NCBI GenBank assembly: GCA_033764075.1
Contig: JANRJH010000005.1
Span: 1-64,000 of the forward strand
DNA: 64,000 nt
Origin: M3007 sp033764075
GTDB lineage: Bacteria; Bacteroidota; Bacteroidia; Chitinophagales; Saprospiraceae
Reading direction: 5' to 3'
This document shows, one piece after another, positions 24,142 to 32,580 of this stretch. Position numbers and translations under genes: made by a program. Below the pieces are notes generated by a model that was given only the letters and a program-made list of their open reading frames with translations, ran no database searches and was not told the DNA's origin. Positions within the stretch are counted from its first letter, which is position 1. Each line of letters starts with the position of its first letter.

Positions 24142-27100
24142 ATGTACCTCAACGCGCACACCTACTTCAGCCTGCGCTTCGGCACCCTGTCGCCCGGGCA
24201 GCTGGTGGAAGCCGCCGCTGCGCGCGGGGTAAAGGCCCTGGCGCTGACGGACATCAACAACACCTCGGCTGCGCTCGACTTCACGCGCGCCTGCCAGGCG
24301 CACGGCATCAAGCCCGTGCTGGGCATCGAGTTCCGCGATGCACAGCACCGCTTCCTCTTTACCGGCATCGCGCGCAACAACAAGGGCTGGGCCGCGCTCT
24401 GCGCCCTGCTCACCGAGCACTCCCTGGCCGGCAAAGCCCTGCCCGCCGTGCCGCCGCCGATGGACGACGTGTTCGTCGTCTACGACCGCGAGGTGAAGCC
24501 GCTCGATCTGTTCCGCCCCTACGAGTTCATCGGCGTGCACCCTGCCCGGGCCGGGGCGCTGTTCACCTCGCCCTGGCGCAACCGGCCCGACAAGCTGGTG
24601 GTGCAGCAGCCCGTCACCTTCCTCGACCACGAGGGTTACCGCCTGCACAAGCTCCTGCGCGCCATCGACGCCAATACACTCGTGACCAAACTCGACGGCG
24701 TGGCCGTGGCGCGCCCCGACGACCATTTCCCGCCCGAAAACGAGCTGCTCGCCCCCTTCGGCCAGCACCCCAAAATCGTGCAAAACACCCGTCGCCTGCT
24801 CGACGCCTGCGCCATCCGCTTCGACACCGGCCTGCAACGCAACCGACGCAGTTTCATGGGCGATAAAAAGGGCGACCTCGAACTGCTCACCAAGCTCGCC
24901 GAAAGCGGCTGCCGCCGCCGCTACGGACCCGACCATCGGCAGGCCCGGGAACGCGTGCGCAAGGAACTCCGGGTGATCGCCGAGATGGATTTTACCGCCT
25001 ACTTCCTCATCACCTGGGACATCGTGCGCTACGCCGAATCCGCCGGATACCACCACGTGGGGCGCGGCAGCGGCGCCAACTCCATCGTGGCCTACTGCCT
25101 GGGCATCACCGACGTGGAGCCGCTGGAACTCGACCTCTACTTCGAACGCTTCATCAACCCCCGGCGCACGTCGCCGCCCGACTTCGACATCGACTTCTCC
25201 TGGGACGAGCGCGACGACGTGATCGACTACATCTTCAAACGCTACGGCCGCGAGCACACGGCCCTGCTGGCCACTTACAGCACCTTCCAGCACGCCGCCG
25301 TGATCCGCGAACTGGGCAAGGTACTGGGCCTCACCCCGGCGGAGATCGACGCCATTGTGGAGCACCATGCCGCCACGGCCCCCGGCACCTGGGAATGGAC
25401 CGGCCGCAAAAGCGAAGAAAGCGCTCCCTCGCCCGCCACAAACGGCCAACCGCCCGGCCCCGCTGCCGAAGTCCGGGCCGCCCACCTGCACCCCTGGGCC
25501 AAACACATTCTGCGCTACGGCGAGCAACTGGTGAACTTTCCCAACTACCTGTCCATACACGCCGGCGGCATCCTCATCTCCGAACGGCCCCTGAGCGAGG
25601 CCACCGCCCTGCAGCTGATGCCCAAGGGATTCCCCATCACGCATTTCGACATGTACGCCGCCGAGGAGTGGGGCTTCCACAAGTTCGACGTGCTGAGCCA
25701 GCGCGGCCTGGGCCACATCAAGACCTGCGTGGCGCTGGTGCGCCAAAACCAGGGCAAGGCCGTGGACGTGCACGATGTGGCGCGCCTGAAGGCCGACGAG
25801 CGCGTGCGCGAGCAACTGCGCGCGAGCCATTGCATGGGTTGTTTCTACATCGAAAGTCCCGCCATGCGCGGGCTGCTGCGCAAGTTGCGCTGCGACAACT
25901 ACGTGCACCTCGTGGCGGCCAGCAGCATCATCCGCCCCGGCGTGGCACAGTCGGGCATGATGCGCGCCTACATCCAGCGCTTTCACCAGCCGAACGGCTT
26001 CGAGTACCTGCACCCGGTGTTCAAAGAGCACCTAGGCGAAACGTTCGGCGTGATGGTGTACCAGGAAGACGTGATGAAGATACTCCACCACTTCGCCGGC
26101 CTGGGGCTTGACGAAGCCGACGTGATGCGCCGCATGATGACCGGTAAAAAGCGCTCCTCGGAGGCCTTCGCCCGTCTGCAGCAGCGGTACTTCGACAACT
26201 GCCGGGCCCGCGGCTACTCCGAAGAGCTCACCCACGAGGTGTGGCGGCAGATCGAGAGCTTCGCCGGCTACTCGTTCTGCAAGGCGCACTCGGCGAGTTT
26301 CGCGGTGGAGTCGTTCCAGAGCCTGTTCCTGAAAACGTACTTCCCGCTGGAGTTCATGGTGGCGGTGATCAACAACTTCGGCGGTTTTTACAGCACCGAG
26401 TTTTACGTACACGAGGCGCGCATGTGCGGGGCGGCCATCCACGCGCCCTGCGTGAACCACAGCCGCCGCCTTACGCACATTGTGGGTCAGGACATCTACC
26501 TCGGCTTCGTGCACCTGAACGGCCTGGAGACACAGGTGGCGCTCGACATCGAGCGGCAGCGCGCGCAATTCGGGCCCTTCCAGTCGCTGGAGGACTTCGT
26601 GCGCCGCATCCGCATCGCGCCCACACAGCTTGACATCCTCATCCGCATCGGCGCATTCCGGTTTACCGGCCTGAAAAAAAGCGAACTGCTATGGGAAAAA
26701 AGTCGCGTACTGAACCGCGACAGCGGGTTGGGCGCCAACCTGCTGTTTGCCGACGAGGCCGATGCGTTTCCGTTGCCTGCGCTCCAGGACGGCCCTTACG
26801 ACCAGGCCTTCGACGAGCTCGAATTGCTGGGTTTCCCCTTGTGCTCGCCCTTCGACCTGCTGGACGACGCGGCCGGGCCGCAGCCGGCAGGGCTCCTGGC
26901 GTGCGAGATGAACGACCATGTGCTCCAGCTCGTCACCATGACCGGCTACTACGTGTGCCGCAAGGCCACGCGCACCGTCAAGGGCGAGCTAATGCACTTC
27001 GGCACCTGGCTCGACCGGGAGGGCCGCTTTTTCGACACCGTGCATTTTCCGGATCAGTTGAAACAGGCGCCGTTTCGCGGAGCGGGCATTTACCGGATTT

Positions 27101-27192
27101 ACGGGCGCCTGGTGTCGGATTGCGGGTTTGTGAGCCTGGAGGTGAAGGGGATGGAGCGGTTGGCGTATCGGGTGGATGCGCGGTGGGGGTGA
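24142..27192 (+). CDS. DNA polymerase III alpha-type subunit, DnaE2-like (error-prone class)
   Basis: 1016 residues, shorter than replicative DnaE (about 1160). N-terminal PHP domain (residues 1-200) has lost metal ligands: NAHTYFS stands where HxHTxYS is expected and TDINN where TDHGN is expected. The polymerase core has PPDFDIDF near 346-352 with the two catalytic Asp, and KFDVLSQRGL near 514 with the third. A helix-hairpin-helix region and a C-terminal OB domain (about 920-1016) follow. Known: DnaE2/ImuC enzymes work in damage tolerance, usually with ImuA/ImuB; those are not adjacent here, though dinB lies 31 kb away. The last 201 nt of the gene occur again at 28001-28201. Confidence 0.88.
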   Translation: MYLNAHTYFSLRFGTLSPGQLVEAAAARGVKALALTDINNTSAALDFTRACQAHGIKPVLGIEFRDAQHRFLFTGIARNNKGWAALCALLTEHSLAGKALPAVPPPMDDVFVVYDREVKPLDLFRPYEFIGVHPARAGALFTSPWRNRPDKLVVQQPVTFLDHEGYRLHKLLRAIDANTLVTKLDGVAVARPDDHFPPENELLAPFGQHPKIVQNTRRLLDACAIRFDTGLQRNRRSFMGDKKGDLELLTKLAESGCRRRYGPDHRQARERVRKELRVIAEMDFTAYFLITWDIVRYAESAGYHHVGRGSGANSIVAYCLGITDVEPLELDLYFERFINPRRTSPPDFDIDFSWDERDDVIDYIFKRYGREHTALLATYSTFQHAAVIRELGKVLGLTPAEIDAIVEHHAATAPGTWEWTGRKSEESAPSPATNGQPPGPAAEVRAAHLHPWAKHILRYGEQLVNFPNYLSIHAGGILISERPLSEATALQLMPKGFPITHFDMYAAEEWGFHKFDVLSQRGLGHIKTCVALVRQNQGKAVDVHDVARLKADERVREQLRASHCMGCFYIESPAMRGLLRKLRCDNYVHLVAASSIIRPGVAQSGMMRAYIQRFHQPNGFEYLHPVFKEHLGETFGVMVYQEDVMKILHHFAGLGLDEADVMRRMMTGKKRSSEAFARLQQRYFDNCRARGYSEELTHEVWRQIESFAGYSFCKAHSASFAVESFQSLFLKTYFPLEFMVAVINNFGGFYSTEFYVHEARMCGAAIHAPCVNHSRRLTHIVGQDIYLGFVHLNGLETQVALDIERQRAQFGPFQSLEDFVRRIRIAPTQLDILIRIGAFRFTGLKKSELLWEKSRVLNRDSGLGANLLFADEADAFPLPALQDGPYDQAFDELELLGFPLCSPFDLLDDAAGPQPAGLLACEMNDHVLQLVTMTGYYVCRKATRTVKGELMHFGTWLDREGRFFDTVHFPDQLKQAPFRGAGIYRIYGRLVSDCGFVSLEVKGMERLAYRVDARWG
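26992..27192 (+). repeat. 201-bp direct repeat, copy 1 (functional 3' end of the polymerase gene)
   Basis: Identical to 28001-28201 at 199 of 201 positions (one A/T, one G/A). The repeat runs exactly to the stop codon. Sequence on the outer sides of the two copies is unrelated. Distance between copies is 1009 nt, the length of a circle that recombination would excise. Confidence 0.95.
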
Positions 27193-27261
27193 GGGGTGTG
27201 TTCATTAGTAAGTGACTGTTAATATCGCTAATATCTCCGTCTACATGTTCAAACTTTTGTC

Positions 27262-27269
27262 TACTTTTG
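27262..27269 (+). promoter_or_regulatory. promoter of the HEPN/MNT pair, -7 box TACTTTTG
   Basis: A perfect TAnnTTTG 14 nt upstream of the TTG start of the HEPN gene, so the leader is very short. Confidence 0.6.
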
Positions 27270-27283
27270 TGTAAAAACATAGA

Positions 27284-27673
27284 TTGACCAAATCGGAGTA
27301 CATCGATTATTGGAAAACGATAGCCGAGAAAGACTGGACGGCCGTAAACCACCTTTTTGAGAAAGGAGATTACTTGCACAGCCTTTTCTTTGCTCATCTG
27401 GTGCTCGAAAAATTGCTTAAGGCGCATTGGATTAAAGACAATCCGTCCGATGTTCCTCCTAAAACACACAATCTTTTATTCTTATGCTCACAAACCAATC
27501 TTAAACCAGATGTTGATACATTGCGTTTGCTCAGTCAGGTTAATCAGTTTCAGCTTGACGGCAGATACCCGGACTATAAATTAAATATGTATAAGATTGC
27601 AGATGAATTGTACACAAAATCACTGTTGGCAGAAATAAAAAACGCAAAATCATGGTTGGAATCAGTCCTGTAG
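27284..27673 (+). CDS. HEPN-domain protein (toxin-like partner)
   Basis: 129 residues, all helical. LFFAHLVLEKLLKAHWI near residues 34-50, a following HNLLFLC segment and GRYPDYK near 93 are the usual marks of small HEPN proteins encoded before a minimal nucleotidyltransferase. The classical Rx4-6H RNase motif is not obvious, so RNase activity is doubtful. The start is TTG at 27284; no better ATG is available. It overlaps the MNT gene by 22 nt. The pair is far AT-richer than the flanking polymerase gene and sits between the two 201-bp copies of the polymerase 3' end. Confidence 0.82.
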   Translation: MTKSEYIDYWKTIAEKDWTAVNHLFEKGDYLHSLFFAHLVLEKLLKAHWIKDNPSDVPPKTHNLLFLCSQTNLKPDVDTLRLLSQVNQFQLDGRYPDYKLNMYKIADELYTKSLLAEIKNAKSWLESVL

Positions 27674-27981
27674 ACAATACTGCGGTTCAAAAAGCCGGCG
27701 AATTCGTCCGCGAAATCTGCGCATCAGGTGTTCCATTAAAGACGGCTTACCTCTTCGGTTCCTACGCGAAGGGTACCCCTGGTACGTGGTCGGATATTGA
27801 TATAGCCCTGGTTTCCGACGTATTTATCGGTGTAAGTTTTGAGGATATCAAACGGTTTATAGACGTAACGATCAAAACGCCATACATGCTTTTTGAAATT
27901 CATACCTTCAATGCCAAGGACTTTGAAGCAGGCGATTCGTTTGTACAGGAAATCAAACAAACGGGAATACGAATTTTGTAA
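27652..27981 (+). CDS. MNT-type minimal nucleotidyltransferase (antitoxin-like partner)
   Basis: 109 residues. GSYAKG at 36-41 and SDID at 47-50 form the nucleotidyltransferase signature, with further acidic strands later (FEIHTFNAKDF). Known: in HEPN/MNT toxin-antitoxin pairs the MNT member can neutralise the HEPN toxin by adding AMP groups to it. The order HEPN then MNT and the overlap agree with that system. The stop is 20 nt before the second copy of the polymerase 3' end. Confidence 0.88.
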   Translation: MVGISPVDNTAVQKAGEFVREICASGVPLKTAYLFGSYAKGTPGTWSDIDIALVSDVFIGVSFEDIKRFIDVTIKTPYMLFEIHTFNAKDFEAGDSFVQEIKQTGIRIL

Positions 27982-28000
27982 AAGCAGCAGTGGCAAACGC

Positions 28001-28201
28001 ATGCACTTCGGCTCCTGGCTCGACCGGGAGGGCCGCTTTTTCGACACCGTGCATTTTCCGGATCAGTTGAAACAAGCGCCGTTTCGCGGAGCGGGCATTT
28101 ACCGGATTTACGGGCGCCTGGTGTCGGATTGCGGGTTTGTGAGCCTGGAGGTGAAGGGGATGGAGCGGTTGGCGTATCGGGTGGATGCGCGGTGGGGGTG
28201 A
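28001..28201 (+). pseudogene. 201-bp direct repeat, copy 2: detached 3' end of the DnaE2-like gene
   Basis: Encodes the last 66 residues of the polymerase (MHFGSWLDREGRFFDT onward) in an intact frame but with no polymerase gene in front. It differs from copy 1 at two positions only. A strong hairpin (28226-28260) follows it, as expected for the native end of the gene, so this copy may be the original 3' end and copy 1 the one brought by the insertion (inference). Confidence 0.93.
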
Positions 28202-28225
28202 ACACCCAAGCCACGGCAAAACACC

Positions 28226-28260
28226 ACAGAGGCGCCGGGAATCCTTCCCGGCGCCCCTGT
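28226..28260. terminator. hairpin between convergent genes
   Basis: ACAGAGGCGCCGGGAA-TCC-TTCCCGGCGCCCCTGT, about 15 bp with one mismatch. No T-tract; possible two-way terminator, originally for the polymerase gene. Confidence 0.55.
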
Positions 28261-28302
28261 GCGTCCAGTCTGTTCCCGGATCGGTACCGGAAACGCGTTG
28301 CG

Positions 28303-28662
28303 TTACTCGTTGTAAAAAAACTGCTCGCTGACGATCTTTCCGTCTTTCACCTGGTACACGCACACCTCGTCCATGTTGACGCGGCCCTGGTCTTTCATGG
28401 TGACGTCCATGCCCATGGCCACGGAGAAATAGTTGCCGCCAACCTGTGGCTCCGTGCACCAGCCGCTGTGCATTTCCTCGAACATTGCGGCGAATTGCCG
28501 GCCCTTTTCACGGATGGCGTCGAGGCCTTTCACCGTACCCCAGGGAGTGCCCTCGGGTTCGATGCTCACGGCGTCCTGGCTGAAGAGTTCGTTTTGGATG
28601 TCGTCCCATTGGCCTTGTTGGGCCAGTTGATAAAAGCGGTCGGCAACTTGTTTGGTTGTCAT
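28303..28662 (-). CDS. SnoaL-like/NTF2-fold protein
   Basis: 119 residues. The pattern VADRFYQLAQQGQWDDIQNE, SIEPEG, and an end with VCVYQVKDGKIVSEQFFYNE is typical of the SnoaL-like polyketide-cyclase superfamily of small stand-alone proteins. Cytoplasmic. Ligand unknown. The start at 28662 (MTTKQVAD) is supported by the family and by a -7 box at 28718-28725. Confidence 0.8.
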   Translation of the reverse strand: MTTKQVADRFYQLAQQGQWDDIQNELFSQDAVSIEPEGTPWGTVKGLDAIREKGRQFAAMFEEMHSGWCTEPQVGGNYFSVAMGMDVTMKDQGRVNMDEVCVYQVKDGKIVSEQFFYNE

Positions 28663-28717
28663 AACATTGGGTTTTAAAAAGTGAATGGATGTTTGAACGG
28701 ATCGATCAATCGCACGG

Positions 28718-28725
28718 CAAAGATA
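28718..28725 (-). promoter_or_regulatory. -7 box of the SnoaL-like gene
   Basis: Plus-strand CAAAGATA reads TATCTTTG, a perfect match 55 nt upstream of the start. Confidence 0.5.
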
Positions 28726-28853
28726 AAACAAAAAATTTTATAAAAAAGATGCCGGACTATTTTTTTGGCAAATTTTTTTGATTTACAGGTGTTAAATAAA
28801 CAATATGAAGTTTATGGAAACAAAATGTATTTTATTTGTAAATACTGACGGTG

Positions 28854-28890
28854 CAAAAAAACGATCCGATGGCCGGCAGCCATCGGATCG
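28854..28890 (-). terminator. terminator after paaA
   Basis: Perfect 12-bp stem (28862-28873 with 28879-28890, CGATCCGATGGC) and, on the minus strand, a following T-run. It lies about 40 nt past the paaA stop. Confidence 0.85.
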
Positions 28891-28929
28891 TCGATATTGC
28901 GTGTAACAGAAATCCGTCGGGGGTACCCA

Positions 28930-29904
28930 TCAGGCCACTTTACGCGCCGCTTCGGCCCTGGCCGCTTTTTTCTCCGCATAGGCTGCAGCGGCCTCGCGCA
29001 CCCAGGCGCCCGCTTCATGGGCTTTCACGCGGGTGCTGAGCCGCTCCTTGTTGCAGGGGCCGTTGCCGTTGACCACATTCCAGAATTCATCCCAGTTGAT
29101 GGGGCCGAAGTCGTAGTGCCCGCGCGCCTCGTTCCACTTCAGTTCCGGGTCGGGCACGGTGAGGCCAAGCACCTTCACCTGTTCGGCGATCATATCCACA
29201 AACCGCTGGCGGAGTTCGTCGTTGCTGAACCGCTTGATGCGCCATTTCATGTTCTGGGCGCTGTGCAGCGAGTCGGTGTCGCTGGGGCCAAACATCATCA
29301 CCGACGGCCAGTACCAGCGGTTGATGGCATCCTGGGCCATGGCGCGCTGGGCTTCCGAGCCGCGCGACAAGGTGAGCAGGAGGTCGAAGCCCTGGCGCTG
29401 GTGGAAGCTCTCTTCCTTGCAGATGCGCACCATGGCGCGCGCATAGGGGCCGTAGGAGCAGCGGCACAGGGGCACCTGGTTCATGATGGCCGCCCCGTCG
29501 ACCAGCCAACCGATCGCACCGATGTCGGCCCAGTTGAGGGTTGGGTAGTTGAAAATGGACGAATATTTGGCCTTGCCGGCGTGCAGCTCGTCGATCATCT
29601 GATCCCGCGTGACGCCCAGGGTCTCGGCGGCAGCGTACAGGTACAGCCCGTGGCCGCCCTCGTCTTGCACCTTGGCCACCAGAATCTGTTTGCGCTTGAG
29701 CGACGGTGCGCGCGTAATCCAGTTGCCTTCGGGCAACATGCCCACAATCTCGGAGTGGGCGTGCTGGCTGATCTGGCGGATCAGGGTCTGTCGGTACTTC
29801 TCCGGCATCCAGTCCTTGGGTTCGACACGAATTTCATGGTCGATCCGAGCCTGAAATTGCGCTTCGAGGGAATGAACCGAGGCCGTTTTAACGCTATTGT
29901 CCAT
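28930..29904 (-). CDS. paaA: phenylacetyl-CoA epoxidase, catalytic subunit PaaA
   Basis: 324 residues. Diiron carboxylate protein: EGNWITRAPSLKRKQIL, KVQDEGGHG with the E..H pair, and ICKEESFHQRQGF with the second EExxH near residue 182, as in PaaA. Known: PaaABCE oxygenates the ring of phenylacetyl-CoA. No paaB, paaC, paaD or paaE is present in this window, and the gene seems monocistronic with its own promoter and terminator. The rest of the pathway may lie elsewhere. The ATG at 29904 (MDNSVKTAS) is preferred over a frame start 45 codons upstream because the promoter lies between. Confidence 0.9.
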   Translation of the reverse strand: MDNSVKTASVHSLEAQFQARIDHEIRVEPKDWMPEKYRQTLIRQISQHAHSEIVGMLPEGNWITRAPSLKRKQILVAKVQDEGGHGLYLYAAAETLGVTRDQMIDELHAGKAKYSSIFNYPTLNWADIGAIGWLVDGAAIMNQVPLCRCSYGPYARAMVRICKEESFHQRQGFDLLLTLSRGSEAQRAMAQDAINRWYWPSVMMFGPSDTDSLHSAQNMKWRIKRFSNDELRQRFVDMIAEQVKVLGLTVPDPELKWNEARGHYDFGPINWDEFWNVVNGNGPCNKERLSTRVKAHEAGAWVREAAAAYAEKKAARAEAARKVA

Positions 29905-29919
29905 AAATGCGGTTTTATA

Positions 29920-29927
29920 CAAAGGTA
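29920..29927 (-). promoter_or_regulatory. -7 box of paaA
   Basis: Plus-strand CAAAGGTA reads TACCTTTG, a perfect match, 15 nt upstream of the start codon. Confidence 0.6.
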
Positions 29928-30054
29928 ACTCAATATGGGAAGCAAAGTTCGCGTTTTGTCCCGAGCCCATCAAGACCGCGTTCCTTTTTAGACAGATTCT
30001 AAAAAAAACCGCCGTTGAGGCAGCATTTTTTTCCTGCATTTCGTTGAAACACCG

Positions 30055-30062
30055 TACCTTTG
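30055..30062 (+). promoter_or_regulatory. -7 box of bamD, almost leaderless
   Basis: TACCTTTG ends 6 nt before the ATG, so transcription would start at or next to the start codon. Confidence 0.6.
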
Positions 30063-30068
30063 CGCGCC

Positions 30069-30887
30069 ATGAATAAACACGGTATCGGGATTGTTGTCAT
30101 CCTGTTGTCTTCGGGCCTGTTTGCCTGTAAAAGTTCCTTTGAGAAGGTGCGTTCGAGCAACAACCCGGAGCTGATCATCAAGACGGCCGACGAGTACTAT
30201 CAAAAGAAAGACTACCTGAAGGCCCAGACCCTGTACGATCTGGTGCTCAACAACGTCAAGGGCAGTTCGGCAGCGGAAGTAGCCTATTTTCAATACGCAT
30301 ACACCCACTTTTACCAGAAGCAATACGTGCTGGGTGCGTACTATTTCCGCAACTTTGCCGGCACGTTCATCAATTCGCCCTACCGGGAAGAAGCGGCTTA
30401 CATGTCGGCTTACTGCAATTACAAGCAGTCGCCCTCCTACCGCCTCGACCAGGGCAGCACCGTCAAGGCCATTGAGGACTTTCAGCTGTTCGTCAACCTT
30501 TTCCCGCAAAGCGAACGGGTGCCCGAATGCAACCGCCTCATCGATGAAATGCGCCGGAAGCTGGAGCAAAAAGCATTTGCCGAAGGCGAATTATACTTCA
30601 ACCTCAAGCAGTTTCAGTCGGCCGTAATCTCTTTCGACAACCTGTTGCGCGACTACCCCGAGTCGCCCGACGCCGAGCGGGTGCGCTACCTGATCGCCAA
30701 GTCGGACTTCCTGCTCAGCGAAAACAGCGTGGTGGACAAAAAAATGGACCGCTACGAGGAAACCGTCAAACGCTGCGACGAATTTCTGACCAAATACGAA
30801 GACAGCAAGTACGCCAAAGAAATAAAACAAATCAAAAAGGACTCCTCGGCAAGGATCAAAACCCTGCGAAAGGGTCCGCAAACGTAA
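30069..30887 (+). CDS. bamD: outer membrane assembly lipoprotein BamD
   Basis: 272 residues. Signal with lipobox LFAC (GIVVILLSSGLFAC), then TPR-like helical repeats: ADEYYQKKDYLKAQTLYDLV, AYFQYAYTHFYQKQYVLGAY, EGELYFNLKQFQSAVISFDN. Length and repeats match BamD/YfiO. Known: it is the essential lipoprotein of the BAM complex that folds outer-membrane proteins. Followed by rpoZ, coaBC and the PorD-like gene, an order conserved in Bacteroidota, and hence probably one operon. Confidence 0.93.
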   Translation: MNKHGIGIVVILLSSGLFACKSSFEKVRSSNNPELIIKTADEYYQKKDYLKAQTLYDLVLNNVKGSSAAEVAYFQYAYTHFYQKQYVLGAYYFRNFAGTFINSPYREEAAYMSAYCNYKQSPSYRLDQGSTVKAIEDFQLFVNLFPQSERVPECNRLIDEMRRKLEQKAFAEGELYFNLKQFQSAVISFDNLLRDYPESPDAERVRYLIAKSDFLLSENSVVDKKMDRYEETVKRCDEFLTKYEDSKYAKEIKQIKKDSSARIKTLRKGPQT

Positions 30888-30926
30888 ACGCGCGGTGTGG
30901 CAAACGCACCGGAAAATAAACCTGAC

Positions 30927-31265
30927 ATGAGCGACATCAAATCCAAAGCCCAGGGCATCGAACCCAGCATCACGCCCCGCAACATCCTGGAAATGGTTGA
31001 AAAAACCGACAACATCTACGAGACCATTTGCATCATTTCCAAGCGCGCCCGTCAGATCTCGTCCGACATGAAGTGGGAGATCCAGCGCAAACTGGAGGAG
31101 TTTGTCGTGCACTCCGACACCATTGAAGAGGTGCAGGAGAACAAAGAGCAAATCGAAATATCCAAATTCTACGAGCGCCTGCCGAACGCCGCGATCATTG
31201 CGACCAATGAGTTTCTGGGCGACGACATCCAGTGGCGCTTTGTAGACCATACGACCCAAGAATAA
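30927..31265 (+). CDS. rpoZ: RNA polymerase omega subunit (Bacteroidota type)
   Basis: 112 residues. ITPRNILEMVEKTDNIYETI followed by IISKRARQI is the omega signature (the segment that wraps the beta-prime tail), and the C-terminal part with FYERLPNAAIIATNEFL is specific to this phylum. The start at 30927 leaves 39 nt after bamD. Position between bamD and coaBC supports the call. Confidence 0.9.
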   Translation: MSDIKSKAQGIEPSITPRNILEMVEKTDNIYETICIISKRARQISSDMKWEIQRKLEEFVVHSDTIEEVQENKEQIEISKFYERLPNAAIIATNEFLGDDIQWRFVDHTTQE

Positions 31266-31281
31266 GCGCTCTCCCGGACCC

Positions 31282-32481
31282 ATGGCGTTCCCACGAAAGG
31301 TGATTCTCGGCATCAGCGGCTCCATCGCAGCCTACAAGGCGGCGGTGCTGGTACGGCTGCTGGTAAAACAAGGCGCCGAAGTGCAGGTGCTCATGACCGA
31401 TGCTGCCGCAGGGTTCATCTCGCCACTGACGTTGTCTACCCTGTCGAAACGCCCGGTCTTCACCGGCGTACACGCCGAAAGCGCCTGGAACAACCACGTG
31501 GAACTGGGTCTGTGGGCCGATGCCTTTGTGGTGGCGCCGGCCAGCGCCAACACCCTCGCCAAAATGGCCCACGGCTTGTGCGACAACATCCTCAGCGCCG
31601 TGTACCTCTCTGCCCGCTGCCCCGTTTGGATCGCCCCGGCAATGGATGTCGACATGTGGCATCACCCGGCTACCCGGGACAACCTGGCCCGCCTGGCCCA
31701 ACACGGTGTGCAGGTAATTCCAGTAGGACACGGGGAGCTGGCCAGCGGGTTGGTTGGCGAGGGCCGCATGGCCGAACCGGAGGAGATCGTCGCCTGGTTA
31801 GAGCGATCCTTTTCAGCGGATAAACCCCTCGACGGCAAGCGATGCCTCGTCACCGCCGGCCCCACACACGAACCCATTGACCCGGTCCGGTTCATCGGAA
31901 ACCATTCTACCGGCAAAATGGGCATCGCTGTGGCCGACGAGCTGGCCCGCATGGGCGCCCACGTCGACCTGGTGCTCGGCCCCACCCACCTCCGCCCCGC
32001 ACGCCCCGAAGTGCAGGTGCACCTCGTGCAATCGGCACAGGATATGTTCGAAGCCTGCGCGCCCCTCTTCCCACAGGCCGACGCCACCGTGCTGGCGGCA
32101 GCCGTTGCCGACTACCGCCCTGCCCGGTACGCCGAACAAAAAATCAAGAAAAAAGACGAAGAACTCGATCTCCCGCTGGCCCGCACTGTGGACATCGCCG
32201 CCACCCTTGGTGCCCTGAAACGATCCGGACAATTGATGGTGGGGTTCGCCCTGGAAACCGACAACGAACTGGAACACGCCCAGGGCAAACTCGCGCGCAA
32301 AAACTTCGACTTCATCGTGCTCAATTCACTCAATGACCCGGGGGCGGGGTTTGGATACGACACCAACAAGGTGACTTTCCTGCACCGCGACGGCCGCAGG
32401 CAGGACTTCCCCCTCAAAAGCAAAACCGCCGTGGCGGTCGATATCGTTCAGGCGGTCGCCGAAGCGCTGACCCCCGGATAG
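31282..32481 (+). CDS. coaBC: CoaBC: phosphopantothenoylcysteine synthetase/decarboxylase
   Basis: 399 residues. The N-terminal CoaC flavoprotein (residues 1-180) has GSIAAYKAA near 11, HVELGLWADAFVVAPASANT near 73 with the active-site His, and PAMDVDMW near 116. The C-terminal CoaB synthetase begins at TAGPTHEPIDPVR near 192 and has NHSTGKMG and ADYRPARY-type motifs. Two steps of coenzyme A synthesis. Starts 16 nt after rpoZ. Confidence 0.96.
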   Translation: MAFPRKVILGISGSIAAYKAAVLVRLLVKQGAEVQVLMTDAAAGFISPLTLSTLSKRPVFTGVHAESAWNNHVELGLWADAFVVAPASANTLAKMAHGLCDNILSAVYLSARCPVWIAPAMDVDMWHHPATRDNLARLAQHGVQVIPVGHGELASGLVGEGRMAEPEEIVAWLERSFSADKPLDGKRCLVTAGPTHEPIDPVRFIGNHSTGKMGIAVADELARMGAHVDLVLGPTHLRPARPEVQVHLVQSAQDMFEACAPLFPQADATVLAAAVADYRPARYAEQKIKKKDEELDLPLARTVDIAATLGALKRSGQLMVGFALETDNELEHAQGKLARKNFDFIVLNSLNDPGAGFGYDTNKVTFLHRDGRRQDFPLKSKTAVAVDIVQAVAEALTPG

Positions 32482-32580
32482 CCCCGGCAAGGAGGCAACC
32501 CTTGAATGCCCTTCGGCGTCATTGGTGTTGGCCCGTGTCCTGCGCCGCAACCCATTCATCAACGCCAACCGACTGCACCC

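Noticed and set aside
24055..26031. 658-codon minus-strand open frame
   Set aside because: Antisense of the DnaE2-like gene in a GC-rich region; no motif and biased composition.
27893..28201. 102-codon frame joining the end of the MNT gene region to the polymerase 3' copy
   Set aside because: It is an out-of-frame reading of the MNT gene that runs into the duplicated polymerase end; no start signal.
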